Assembly (NCBI GenBank): GCA_949123685.1
Contig: CASBHZ010000005.1
Location: 10,641 to 74,640, forward strand
Origin: an uncultured Bacteroidales bacterium
Lineage (GTDB): Bacteria; Bacteroidota; Bacteroidia; Bacteroidales; Muribaculaceae
Direction: 5' to 3'
Length of the DNA: 64,000 nucleotides
Position 1 is the stretch's first letter; every line of letters begins with the position of its first letter. Shown here one piece after another: positions 7,854 through 15,260 of this stretch. The position numbers and the translations under genes are program-made. Under the pieces are notes generated by a model that searched no databases, was not told where the DNA came from, and saw only the letters and a program-made list of their open reading frames with translations.

Positions 7854-9627
7854 TTATTGAATGTCATTGACAAGTACCCAGTGTCCGGTTTTGGGATGAC
7901 CGAGCCATGCTATATTCCATTCTTTCAAACGCCTCTTTATAGTGCTTTCAGAGCATCCGGCAATAGCGGCCAGCTCTACACGGCTGATTCTATTATTATT
8001 CTTTATCGCATCGACAACAGCATCTTTTAGAGGGTCAGCTTGTGTTCTTTGTGGGTCATCTTGATTCCCTAAAATATTTTGAGGATCATTTTGAGGGTCA
8101 ATCTGTACTCTTTGAGGGTCATTATTTCGCTCGTAATACAAGGCTTTGCCTTTCAATGTCAATCCGTATCTTTGGTTTGGAGCATTGGGTTTTGTCTGGA
8201 TTTTCAAGGGTAATAAGCCCATTTTGTATTGCGGGATTAACATATTGTCTTACAAATGAACTGCGTGATTTGTAATCCAGTATGTCACATAATTCGTATG
8301 AGGAATACCAATCTTCTCCAATGGACCTTATAAGTTTTAGTAATCCGGTAGTGGTAGGCGATTTTACCGTACTCCTACTTACTCCTGACTTACTCTTACT
8401 TACTCTTACTTACTCCAACTGTATCCTTTTCTGTGTACTTGGGACGTGCAAAAATGATTTTGACGATAGTGCCGTTCTGATAGAACGTAGGAGTCGGCAA
8501 TCCAACTCGGTCACATTCTCTTGCCATCATTGACAGTCCACGTCCCCAATGTTCGATAAGACCACCAAGATACATAACATTGGCTATGACAGGATTTGGA
8601 GGGAGCGAAGTATTTCCCTGATGTTCTTCTTCCTCCTGCATCAAAGCATCTGGAGATATGCGTACCGGAAACCGACCTGCATTCTCAATTTCAATCCTGT
8701 CATCATAGACGGCAATCCCCACAGTGACAACTTCATACCCCCAATTCATGTGACAAAGAGAGTTCACGACACTCTCGCGCAGCGCATCGTACGGAATTTC
8801 AAGTTCATCTTCGCGGTAAAGTAGATTATGCGTCGTCCCGGACAGATTAAGGTGCTTGAAAAAGAAGGACATTGCCGCATCTACCAACTGAAAGATGTTC
8901 CCTTCCTCTTGCTGATTGTCGATGAAATCCCGTTTGGTATTGCCTCTGAATCTGGCAAGACGAAGTCTGCATTGAGGATAATCGGTGAAATCTTTTCCAA
9001 ATAATACCGCCGCCGAATTGCAGATTCCCCGTCCTTAATCAGATTAAGTCTCTTCAACGCTGTCGGAACATCGTCATTAAGCGCTATGCTTGACAAGCGG
9101 TCACGCCTTACGGCACTCTGGATTACATTTTGAATAAGCTGTCCGTCAAGGTCTCCGATGGTCAGCTGTTGATTCACCTTAGACTCCCATGTGTATTTCA
9201 AAGCGTGCTAAAGCTCATGAAGCCGGATGAATTTTTCACGGGGCATGACACTTGTTACACTGTCATGTCTGCGATATGGTTTGCCGTCCCACATATAAGG
9301 CTTATCAGTCTCCAATCCATCTGTCGGGAATACTATAACATACTTGTCGGAATTGTTAACCGGCACATATATCGGTTGAATGTCAACCGCAGGATCGAAT
9401 TTATTGATTGCCTCCCCGATTTCACGGGTGGTCTTGTCACCAATTTCCTGACCGATGATTTTGCCTTTGTTCGATACCCCGAAAACAACGACACCTCCGG
9501 AGCCGTTGATCATACCGCATAATGTTTCCATACCACGGTTAAGTTGCCCGGTAGTCTCCTTAAACTCGACGTCAACACCTTCATGGTTTTCAGCCAAATG
9601 CTGTATGTAGTCTAAATCAATCGTCAT
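7854..9627 (-). pseudogene. Decayed AlbA_2 / HATPase_c_4 transcriptional regulator
   Basis: The domain order of a full-length RecG-like/AlbA_2 regulator can be followed over the whole span, but it is broken. The AlbA_2 domain (VDVEFKETTGQL...MINGSGGVVVFGV) ends at an in-frame TAG at 9205-9207, and the same frame then continues HALKYTWESKVNQQ. A frameshift near 9028 leads into SAAVLFGKDFTDYPQCRLRLARFRG and the ATP-binding region (ALRESVVNSLCHMNWG...GGLIEHWGRGL). A 10-11-bp repeat array at 8370-8420 breaks all frames. A one-base A insertion near 8187 separates NPDK from PNAPNQRYGLT. The final piece has a repeat-rich linker and a winged-helix segment, ELAAIAGCSESTIKRRLKEW. Family members are thought to regulate transcription. 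Confidence 0.85.
8370..8420. repeat. 10-11-bp tandem repeat array inside the pseudogene
   Basis: Five consecutive units related to TACTCTTACT (starts 8370, 8380, 8391, 8401, 8411). They fall in the linker between the ATPase and winged-helix parts. The unit length is not a multiple of three, so copy changes shift the frame. Confidence 0.85.
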
Positions 9628-9699
9628 AAAATCAGTGGTATTATATATGCAAAGTTATAAAATTTTATTGAGAATCAGGCTATTTGGAATAAGATTACA

Positions 9700-9850
9700 C
9701 TGCGAAAACAGCATAGTCGTGGCACCCACTCTGTGAATGGATTAGAGTTGCTAACATTCGGAAGTTCAGCCCATTCACAGTTGATATTCGGCAACTGTGA
9801 GTGGAATCACTCACAAACGTGAGCATTCACACATCATTCACACCTGACCG
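9700..9850. repeat. Repeat cluster 2 (TGTGAAT/ATTCACA words)
   Basis: CTGTGAATGG at 9731-9740 is perfectly inverted at 9771-9780. A variant AACTGTGAGTGG lies at 9793-9804, and CATTCACAC occurs twice (9824-9832, 9835-9843). The left edge carries CTGCGAAAACAGC, nearly the unit duplicated in cluster 1. No gene is visible here. Its position just before hairpin copy 2 mirrors cluster 1. Confidence 0.65.
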
Positions 9851-9890
9851 TATCGTTTTTCATAATTCCTTGATTTGGGCAAAAAAGAAA

Positions 9891-9921
9891 AAACGCTGAA
9901 AATCGAGTGATTTCAGCGTTT
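9891..9921 (-). terminator. Hairpin, copy 2 of tRNA-Lys-type terminator
   Basis: AAACGCTGAAAATC at 9891-9904 pairs with GATTTCAGCGTTT at 9909-9921, with an A-rich run on the 5' side that becomes a T-tract on the minus strand. GTGACCCTGG at 9945-9954 follows, a degenerate match to the tRNA-Lys 3' end, at the same spacing as in copy 1. The region 9955-10197 to its right shows no convincing gene. Confidence 0.65.
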
Positions 9922-10197
9922 CTCTGCATTTGGCATTTTGTCTTGTGACCCTGGAGAAGCCGGGATATATCGTTGTAACTAAGTAGTATTCAGAATATTG
10001 TAATGCCTCGCTATCCGCTATTCACGAATTGCACACGGCATTATTTCAATGTCCTTACCCATTATTCCATTTGGGTATTACAAAATTACGACTTTTTAGG
10101 CGTTATTCCTAACTCCGCCTATTTAAAATTTGTTGTATCCGCTATTCCGAATTTACTTCAAAATTGTAGTGTTTTCGGAATACAGATAAAACCATGG

Positions 10198-10536
10198 TCA
10201 AAGCATGGCGGCAATCTGCTTTTCGACAGCCGTGCGTATGAACGAGTTTATAGACACTCCGGCTTGTTTGGCGAGATAGGCAACACGGGTATGGATGTCG
10301 GGGGTAAGGCGCACGTTCAACGAGCCGGAATAACTCTTGTGCGGCTCAATACCTTCTTCGGCGCAATATGCGAGATAGTCATCAACCGCTTCATGAAAAG
10401 CGTTGGTGAGTTCTGCAACGCTCTCGCCCTCGAAGTTCACAAGACCGTCTATGCCTTCAATCTTTCCAAAAAAAACATTATCCGCCTCGCTGAAAGCGAC
10501 CGAGCCGATAAAATCCTTATATTTCAATGTATTCAT
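10198..10536 (-). CDS. hicB: HicB antitoxin
   Basis: A 112-residue protein with the HicB layout. An N-terminal RNase H-like fold without the catalytic residues (MNTLKYKDFIGSVAFSEADNVFFGKIEGIDGLVNFEGESVAEL) is followed by a C-terminal ribbon-helix-helix DNA-binding segment (SGSLNVRLTPDIHTRVAYLAKQAGVSINSFIRTAVEKQI). It would bind and neutralise HicA and repress the shared promoter. It overlaps the upstream hicA by four bases, the usual toxin-first order. Confidence 0.9.
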   Translation of the reverse strand: MNTLKYKDFIGSVAFSEADNVFFGKIEGIDGLVNFEGESVAELTNAFHEAVDDYLAYCAEEGIEPHKSYSGSLNVRLTPDIHTRVAYLAKQAGVSINSFIRTAVEKQIAAML

Positions 10537-10787
10537 ATCAGTCCTTCATTTTTAAGATAATCATAAACCTGTTTCATCACATATCCCTTGATGATATTGC
10601 CGGGATGTGGCTTGTGGAGCATTATCGGCTTCAAGCCCTCACCCTTGAATATTACGCGGGAGCCGGATGTCTTGCCCTTGTTGCCCGGAACATATCCCAA
10701 AGCAACGAGCAAACGCCTCATTTCCTCCCATGTGAAATCACTTGGAAGCGTTGTGAATCGGGCTATCAATTTTTCTTTTGTTCCCAT
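10533..10787 (-). CDS. hicA: HicA mRNA-interferase toxin
   Basis: An 84-residue basic protein with the dsRNA-binding-like HicA fold: WEEMRRLLVALGYVPGNKGKTSGSRVIFKGEG followed by the conserved histidine in IMLHKPHPGN. HicA toxins cleave mRNA when not held by HicB. Length and spacing are typical. It sits directly downstream of a textbook Bacteroidetes promoter, within the accessory region beside tRNA-Lys, where toxin-antitoxin pairs often stabilise integrated DNA. Confidence 0.9.
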   Translation of the reverse strand: MGTKEKLIARFTTLPSDFTWEEMRRLLVALGYVPGNKGKTSGSRVIFKGEGLKPIMLHKPHPGNIIKGYVMKQVYDYLKNEGLI

Positions 10788-10803
10788 TAATTATATTTTG
10801 GCA

Positions 10804-10835
10804 CAAAAGTAACTATTTTTTAGTTGCAAAACAAA
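10804..10835 (-). promoter_or_regulatory. hicAB promoter
   Basis: On the minus strand TTTG (10835-10832), a 20-base spacer and TACTTTTG (10811-10804) match the Bacteroidetes consensus exactly. Predicted start of transcription is near 10797, about ten bases before hicA. Confidence 0.8.
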
Positions 10836-10874
10836 TCCATGATATGGAAAGTTCTGATATGAACATCGAAAATA

Positions 10875-10970
10875 TACCACCAATGCCCAAATATACCACC
10901 TCAAAAGTGGTACAAATCCATCAAAATAACGTACCACCAACAACTGAATATACCACCTTAAGAGTGGTAC
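10875..10970. repeat. Two 39-bp direct repeats built from TACCACC/GTGGTA palindromes
   Basis: Units at 10875-10913 and 10932-10970 match at 32 of 39 positions. Each has TACCACCAA, a second TACCACC exactly 19 bases later, and an inverted GTGGTA completing a palindrome (arms 10894-10899/10907-10912 and 10951-10956/10964-10969). The second unit ends next to the stop of the integrase-HTH gene. Their position suggests protein-binding sites or a structured 3' end. Confidence 0.8.
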
Positions 10971-10971
10971 G

Positions 10972-11625
10972 TTATGCAAGTCCGTATTTTTTTCTTTTCT
11001 CCCATAGTGTTCTATGGGATATGCCGAGCAGGTCGGCGGCTTTGGTGAGGTTGCCGTTGGCATGGTTGTTGGCACAACCTTTCTTGATGCGCAGGAAATG
11101 CTCGAAGTCGTCAACCATGCCCGAAGTCAGTTTTTTCATCGGAATGTCTTTAACATCCTGATTGTCGATTAAGAATTCCTCCAGATACTTGACGCATCTC
11201 TCCCAGCGCAGGCGCGTACCCTCGCAGATGTCGCCTCTCTCATTTTTGTCCTTTACCTTCTTGTTGAGTTCTCGGAACGCCTCACAGAGCATTGTCGGCT
11301 TTTGCAGCTTGCCGAGGAAGGCTTTTTTCAGAGTGTCCGGATTGACCATCTCATCGCGCATGACGAGCTGATTGTGAATCTCGCAGATTTTGGTACGGAT
11401 GGTGTCAAGGTAGCGGTTCAGTTCAAGGTCTTTCTTGGTTTTGCCTTTCGACTGACCTTTGGACGCATCCCAGTTGTTGGGAGATACATACCGGTTGGTA
11501 TATACCTCCGCACGTTGCCTATTCATAGTTATTCGCAGCAGAATGGGAAATTCGCCCTCTTTGTTCGGGCGGCTTCTCCTGACCATGAAGTTCAGCGAGA
11601 AGTAACTCTCATTGGATAATTTCAT
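10972..11625 (-). CDS. Tyrosine-recombinase N-terminal half fused to Fis-type HTH
   Basis: A 217-residue protein. Residues 1-185 match the arm-binding and SAM-like core-binding domains of Bacteroidetes tyrosine integrases (SYFSLNFMVRRSRPNKEGEFPILLRITMNRQRAEVYTNRYV...MVDDFEHFLRIKKGCANNHA). Where an integrase would continue to its catalytic domain, the sequence switches to NGNLTKAADLLGISHRTLWEKRKKYGL, a Fis/NtrC-type helix-turn-helix. None of the Arg-His-Arg-Tyr catalytic residues is encoded, so it cannot recombine DNA alone. The frame is intact and has its own good promoter, which argues for a functional DNA-binding protein. Repeat clusters flank it on both sides. Confidence 0.85.
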   Translation of the reverse strand: MKLSNESYFSLNFMVRRSRPNKEGEFPILLRITMNRQRAEVYTNRYVSPNNWDASKGQSKGKTKKDLELNRYLDTIRTKICEIHNQLVMRDEMVNPDTLKKAFLGKLQKPTMLCEAFRELNKKVKDKNERGDICEGTRLRWERCVKYLEEFLIDNQDVKDIPMKKLTSGMVDDFEHFLRIKKGCANNHANGNLTKAADLLGISHRTLWEKRKKYGLA

Positions 11626-11651
11626 TTGACTTGTGGCTTTAATGGTTAAAC

Positions 11652-11683
11652 TAAAGATACAAATTTTTTCTCGGTTTCACAAA
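11652..11683 (-). promoter_or_regulatory. Promoter of the integrase-HTH gene
   Basis: On the minus strand TTTG (11683-11680), a 20-base spacer and TATCTTTA (11659-11652, one mismatch to TAnnTTTG). Transcription would start near 11645, 20 bases before the ATG. Confidence 0.7.
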
Positions 11684-11723
11684 CTGTAAATCCGAAGGAC
11701 AAATGAAATATCCGGGGTTGCGA

Positions 11724-12018
11724 GGTGGCAAAACAACCAATTCTAAGAATAATGCAGAATTGCCACCTCAAATTGCCACCTTGTGCATATTTTTAACTAT
11801 GTCGGTAGCTAAAAATGGCGGCAAGGGCTGTTATAGTAGGCTTCGTGAGCCTGCTTCTGATGAAATTCAAGATTATTCTTTGCCACCTGCAACCACCTTG
11901 AAAGGTGGCATATATTTGCTACCATCTCCCCTTGTATATCTTTGAAAAATAATAAAATAGAGCCTTTAGAGGTGGCAAAACATGGTGTAATTTTTATTGC
12001 CACCTTTTTGCACACCCG
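11724..12018. repeat. TGCCACC/GGTGGCA repeat cluster
   Basis: GGTGGCA occurs at 11724, 11904 and 11971; TGCCACC at 11761, 11774, 11881 and 11998; ACCACC at 11892. Several form inverted pairs: GAGGTGGCA 11722-11730 with TGCCACCTC 11761-11769, and CCACCT 11893-11898 with AGGTGG 11903-11908. The end at 12003-12018 (CCTTTTTGCACACCCG) is repeated exactly at 7741-7756. No gene is visible in 11684-12060. The motif resembles the TACCACC repeats on the other side of the integrase-HTH gene. Confidence 0.8.
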
Positions 12019-12065
12019 CAGTTTCAATATTTTGCGCCGATCGGGGACAGGGGTAAAAAGAAAAA

Positions 12066-12092
12066 CCTCTGAAAATCAACGATTTTCAGAGG
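12066..12092 (-). terminator. tRNA-Lys terminator (hairpin copy 3)
   Basis: A perfect 12-bp stem, CCTCTGAAAATC at 12066-12077 with its complement at 12081-12092, around a 3-base loop. On the minus strand a T-rich tract follows. It lies 28 bases past the tRNA 3' end. Confidence 0.85.
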
Positions 12093-12119
12093 AATTCGTC
12101 GGTCTGATAGACCTCTTAG

Positions 12120-12192
12120 TGACCCCGGTGGGGCTCGAACCCACGACCCAATGATTAAGAGTCATTTGCTCTACCAACTGAGCCACGGAGTC
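12120..12192 (-). tRNA. tRNA-Lys (anticodon CTT)
   Basis: The 73-nt sequence folds as a cloverleaf: acceptor GACTCCG/CGGGGTC, D stem GCTC/GAGC, anticodon stem AATGA/TCATT around loop CTCTTAA (anticodon CTT), T stem GTGGG/CCCAC with TTCGAGC, and discriminator A. CCA is not encoded. Its 3' end faces the accessory region and is partly duplicated at 7658 and 9945, so it appears to be an integration target. Confidence 0.96.
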
Positions 12193-12240
12193 ATGCTTGA
12201 AGAGTGAAGATATAAATTATATCATATCTCTTTTGCGGTG

Positions 12241-12272
12241 CAAAGTTACAACCTTTTTTCTTTTTATCCAAA
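12241..12272 (-). promoter_or_regulatory. tRNA-Lys promoter
   Basis: Minus-strand TTTG (12272-12269), a 20-base spacer and TAACTTTG (12248-12241) match the Bacteroidetes consensus exactly. The predicted start is about 40 bases before the tRNA 5' end. Confidence 0.85.
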
Positions 12273-12762
12273 TTTTTTGATGTTTTTTATTTGTGAAGTT
12301 TTTAAACCAACATAAAACCAACATAAAAAACTAATTTTTTATGTTATGCAAATGAGTTTAAACAACTTATTTTTCTATCATATGAAATTTCTAAACAGCT
12401 TTTTAAATTAAACAGGAGATCTGTTTAATTTATGTCCTTTAAACCATTTGTATGAAAAATTGTCTAAATACAAATAAGCACAGAGGTGATTTGGATATTT
12501 TAAGTAAGTAATAAAAATTAATGCACATATAAAACGCCGTTATTTTGAGCTGTTTTAGCCGCGTAATGAAGGAGCATATAGGCATATGCGACTGAATTAC
12601 AAGGTGAAAACAGTCAAAAAGAACAAGCTTTATAGTGCAAGATTTAATTACTTGCATATATCGGTTAATTTTAATTACTTACTTATTTAAATCAAGATGT
12701 GTTTAAGTGTGTGATCACTTATTTAATTAATAATAAGATAGTCTGAGTAATCTTTGTAAGTT
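12273..12762. other. AT-rich intergenic stretch with one hairpin
   Basis: No gene is supported in this very AT-rich 490-bp stretch. A 12-bp perfect hairpin (12404-12415 with 12421-12432, loop GAGAT) is the only clear structure. TAATCTTTG near 12750 resembles a -7 element with one extra spacer base and could serve the TonB-domain gene. Confidence 0.5.
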
Positions 12763-13119
12763 ATGAGGAAGTTAATATTGATATTTGTGATGGCTTTGGG
12801 TATGTCTGCCGCCGCTATGGCGGATAGCACCAAAGCTTCGTTTCCTGGAGGGGAGAAAGCCCAGACGGAGTTTATTAATAAGACCTTGGTTTATCCTGCA
12901 GCTGCAATGGACAACGGAGTAGAGGGTGTGGTCGTAATATCATTTGTGGTGAAGACGGATGGATCTATCGGCAATATCAAGGTGAAGAGGATGGTTGATC
13001 CGGATCTGGAGGCGGAGGCTATACGCGTGGTCAAGAAGATGCCGGCGTGGACTCCTGCAACACAGGACGGAAAGCCTGTGGAATCTACTGCCGAGATTCC
13101 TTTCAAATTCTCACTTTAG
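12763..13119 (+). CDS. Small secreted TonB C-terminal-domain protein
   Basis: A 118-residue protein: a signal peptide (MRKLILIFVMALGMSAAAMA) and then essentially only a TonB C-terminal domain (GVEGVVVISFVVKTDGSIGNIKVKRMVDPDLEAEAIRVVKKMPAWTPATQDGKPVESTAEIPFKFSL). There is no transmembrane anchor after cleavage and no proline-rich spacer, so it differs from a normal energy transducer. It may act as a periplasmic partner of TonB-dependent receptors. Its 3' end overlaps the convergent Sel1 gene by nine bases. Confidence 0.85.
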   Translation: MRKLILIFVMALGMSAAAMADSTKASFPGGEKAQTEFINKTLVYPAAAMDNGVEGVVVISFVVKTDGSIGNIKVKRMVDPDLEAEAIRVVKKMPAWTPATQDGKPVESTAEIPFKFSL

Positions 13120-13707
13120 GGCGTCCGGAAAGATCTCAAGCAATTCGGAGACTATGCGTTTTGATACAGTGTCGCCCAAATGGGCTGCACGGTTGTAATA
13201 TTCGATAGCCTTCTTGTAATTGTATCGTAATATGTGGCCATGTGAATAAGCATCGGCCACTTTTTTTATTGCCGGAGCTGATGCCGAATCTCCGGGATGT
13301 TTCTCGAAATAGTCTGCAAGTTCACGAATGGCGGAGGGTGATCGTTTTGAGGCTGCAAAATCAAGAAGGCGTATGGCCTGTGATGTGTCGGGACATAATT
13401 CCGGAGATCCGGCAAGAAGGAGGTGTCCGAGATTTGCGGAGGCTTTGGGATCACCCGCTGCGGATGCCTCGCGGAGATATGCCAATGCGGAATCCCTGTC
13501 GAGACGCACTCCGATGCCTTGCCAATAAAGGAATCCGAGGAAATTCATGGCACGTAGTGAGCCGGCTGTCGCGGAGTCGCGGAGGGCTGATATTGCTGCC
13601 GCCTCACCTGCAGCGGCGCGATCTTCCACTTCCCGCATGGGAGTTCCCGGAATCAACGTTGCTGATGTCAAGGCTGTTGCAAGTATGGCAGACAATAGGG
13701 TGCGCAT
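13111..13707 (-). CDS. Sel1-repeat protein
   Basis: A 198-residue exported protein with a hydrophobic N-terminus and several Sel1-like repeats, for example AMNFLGFLYWQGIGVRLDRDSALAYLREASAAGD and KASANLGHLLL...AIRLLDFAASK. These helical repeats normally mediate protein contacts. It lies just after porX on the same strand (11-base gap) and may be co-transcribed with the porW-porX pair. A T9SS role is only suggested by position. Confidence 0.8.
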   Translation of the reverse strand: MRTLLSAILATALTSATLIPGTPMREVEDRAAAGEAAAISALRDSATAGSLRAMNFLGFLYWQGIGVRLDRDSALAYLREASAAGDPKASANLGHLLLAGSPELCPDTSQAIRLLDFAASKRSPSAIRELADYFEKHPGDSASAPAIKKVADAYSHGHILRYNYKKAIEYYNRAAHLGDTVSKRIVSELLEIFPDALK

Positions 13708-13718
13708 CTGAGAGGTTT

Positions 13719-15260
13719 TTATTGTTTTGGGGTTAGGGTGACAAGTGGTACGAGCATTTCTTGCAGGGATATGCCTCCGTGTTGGAAAGTGCCGGTATAA
13801 TATTGCACGTAATAGTTATAATTGTTGGGGTAAGAGAAGAAATCCTCGTTGCAGGCATATATGAAGGAGCTGGAGAGATTGGGTGCCGGCAGCCCGAAAC
13901 GTTTCGGGTCGTGCATCTCATATACCTGACGGGGATTGTAGCTTAGATTCTTGCCTACCTTATAACGGAGGTTTGTATTCGTATTCTTGTCTCCGACTAC
14001 CTTGACCGGATTGTCCACACGTATTGTGCCGTGGTCTGTGGTCAGTATCACCTTGTAACCGAGTTCCGCGAACCGGCGGAATATGTCTATGGCAGACGAA
14101 TGCCTGAACCAGCTTTCTGTCAGCGACCTATAAGCGGCATCGTTATTGGCGAGTTCTCGTATCATTTTTGATTCCGTGCGGGCATGAGACAACATGTCGA
14201 TAAAATTCAGTACCAGCACGTGCAATGGAACGTCTTTGGATGAAGAGAGGGATTGCACGAATTTTTCACCGGAATGCGAATCGTTGAGCTTGGTATATTG
14301 AAATTTATCCTTGCGCCTGAATCGGTCGAGCTGAGACTGTACGAGTTTCTCCTCATGTATGTTTAGACCTTCGTCCTCATCTTCGTCTACCCAATATTGA
14401 GGGAACATTGTGGCTATCTGCAGGGGCATAAGTCCGGCGAATATGGCGTTGCGTGCGTATTGGGTGGAAGTGGGGAGTATAGTCGTGTATAAATCTTCCG
14501 AAATGTTGAAATATTCTGATATCAGCGGTTGCACAACCTTCCATTGGTCAAGACGGAAGTTATCCACGAGTATGAAACACACTTTCTCTCCGTTGTCGAG
14601 CAGTGGGAACACCCGGTTCCGGAATATCTCATGGCTCATGAGGGGATGCTCTTCTCCCGTTACCCAGTCCTCATAGTTCCTTTTTATGAATTTGCAGAAA
14701 TTGGAGTTGGCATCACGTTTCTGCATCAATAGCATCTCCGACATTGGATTGTCGGTCTCTGCAAGCTTAAGCTCCCAGTGCACAAGTTCGCGATATACAT
14801 CCATCCAGTCGGATATGGAAGATGCAGAGTTTATCAGCGAAGATATGCGCATGAAATCCTGTTGGTATTCTGAAGAGGCTCGTGTGGCAACTATTTCCCG
14901 GCTATGCAGATTCTTTTTAATAGAAAGGAGTATCTGGTTGGGATTTACCGGTTTTATGAGATAGTCGGCAATCTGATTTCCGATTGCTTGATCCATAATG
15001 TTTTCCTCTTCGCTCTTGGTTATCATGATTACCGGTATGTCGGGATGTGACCGGTTGATAAGTGCGAGTGTCTCGAGTCCTGTTATTCCGGGCATGTTCT
15101 CGTCAAGGAGGATAAGTGAGAATGGTTCCCTTTCGAGTGCATCAAGCGCGTCGCGACCGTTAGAGACGGTTGTGACATCATATCCTTTTGCTTTCAGGAA
15201 AAGTATGTGGGGCTTCAGCAAATCTATCTCGTCGTCAGCCCAGAGTATTTTATCTGTCAT
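13719..15260 (-). CDS. porX: PorX, T9SS response regulator with PglZ domain
   Basis: A 513-residue protein with an N-terminal CheY-like receiver (acidic pocket DDE at 9-11, phospho-acceptor Asp53 in LILLDENMPG, TK after strand 4) and a large C-terminal PglZ/alkaline-phosphatase-like domain (FILVDNFRLDQW, VILTTDHGTIRVDNP). This architecture is PorX, the response regulator required for type IX secretion in Porphyromonas and Flavobacterium, whose PglZ domain acts as a phosphodiesterase. It overlaps porW by 11 bases. The expected partner kinase gene porY is not in the window. Confidence 0.93.
   Translation of the reverse strand: MTDKILWADDEIDLLKPHILFLKAKGYDVTTVSNGRDALDALEREPFSLILLDENMPGITGLETLALINRSHPDIPVIMITKSEEENIMDQAIGNQIADYLIKPVNPNQILLSIKKNLHSREIVATRASSEYQQDFMRISSLINSASSISDWMDVYRELVHWELKLAETDNPMSEMLLMQKRDANSNFCKFIKRNYEDWVTGEEHPLMSHEIFRNRVFPLLDNGEKVCFILVDNFRLDQWKVVQPLISEYFNISEDLYTTILPTSTQYARNAIFAGLMPLQIATMFPQYWVDEDEDEGLNIHEEKLVQSQLDRFRRKDKFQYTKLNDSHSGEKFVQSLSSSKDVPLHVLVLNFIDMLSHARTESKMIRELANNDAAYRSLTESWFRHSSAIDIFRRFAELGYKVILTTDHGTIRVDNPVKVVGDKNTNTNLRYKVGKNLSYNPRQVYEMHDPKRFGLPAPNLSSSFIYACNEDFFSYPNNYNYYVQYYTGTFQHGGISLQEMLVPLVTLTPKQ

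Noticed and set aside
9700..9850. Possible CRISPR-like array from repeated CATTCACAC words
   Set aside because: Repeats are short, in both orientations and unevenly spaced, with no spacers of constant length and no cas genes.
10003..10560. 185-codon open frame on the plus strand
   Set aside because: It covers hicB on the opposite strand; the HicB reading is well supported and this one has no recognisable domain.
11000..11019. 8-bp-stem hairpin TCCCATAG...CTATGGGA inside the integrase-HTH gene
   Set aside because: It falls in the coding sequence of the HTH recognition region and is explained by codons; no sign of a separate role.
12439..12657. 72-codon minus-strand frame in the AT-rich gap
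   Set aside because: Low-complexity hydrophobic translation, no promoter or ribosome-binding evidence.
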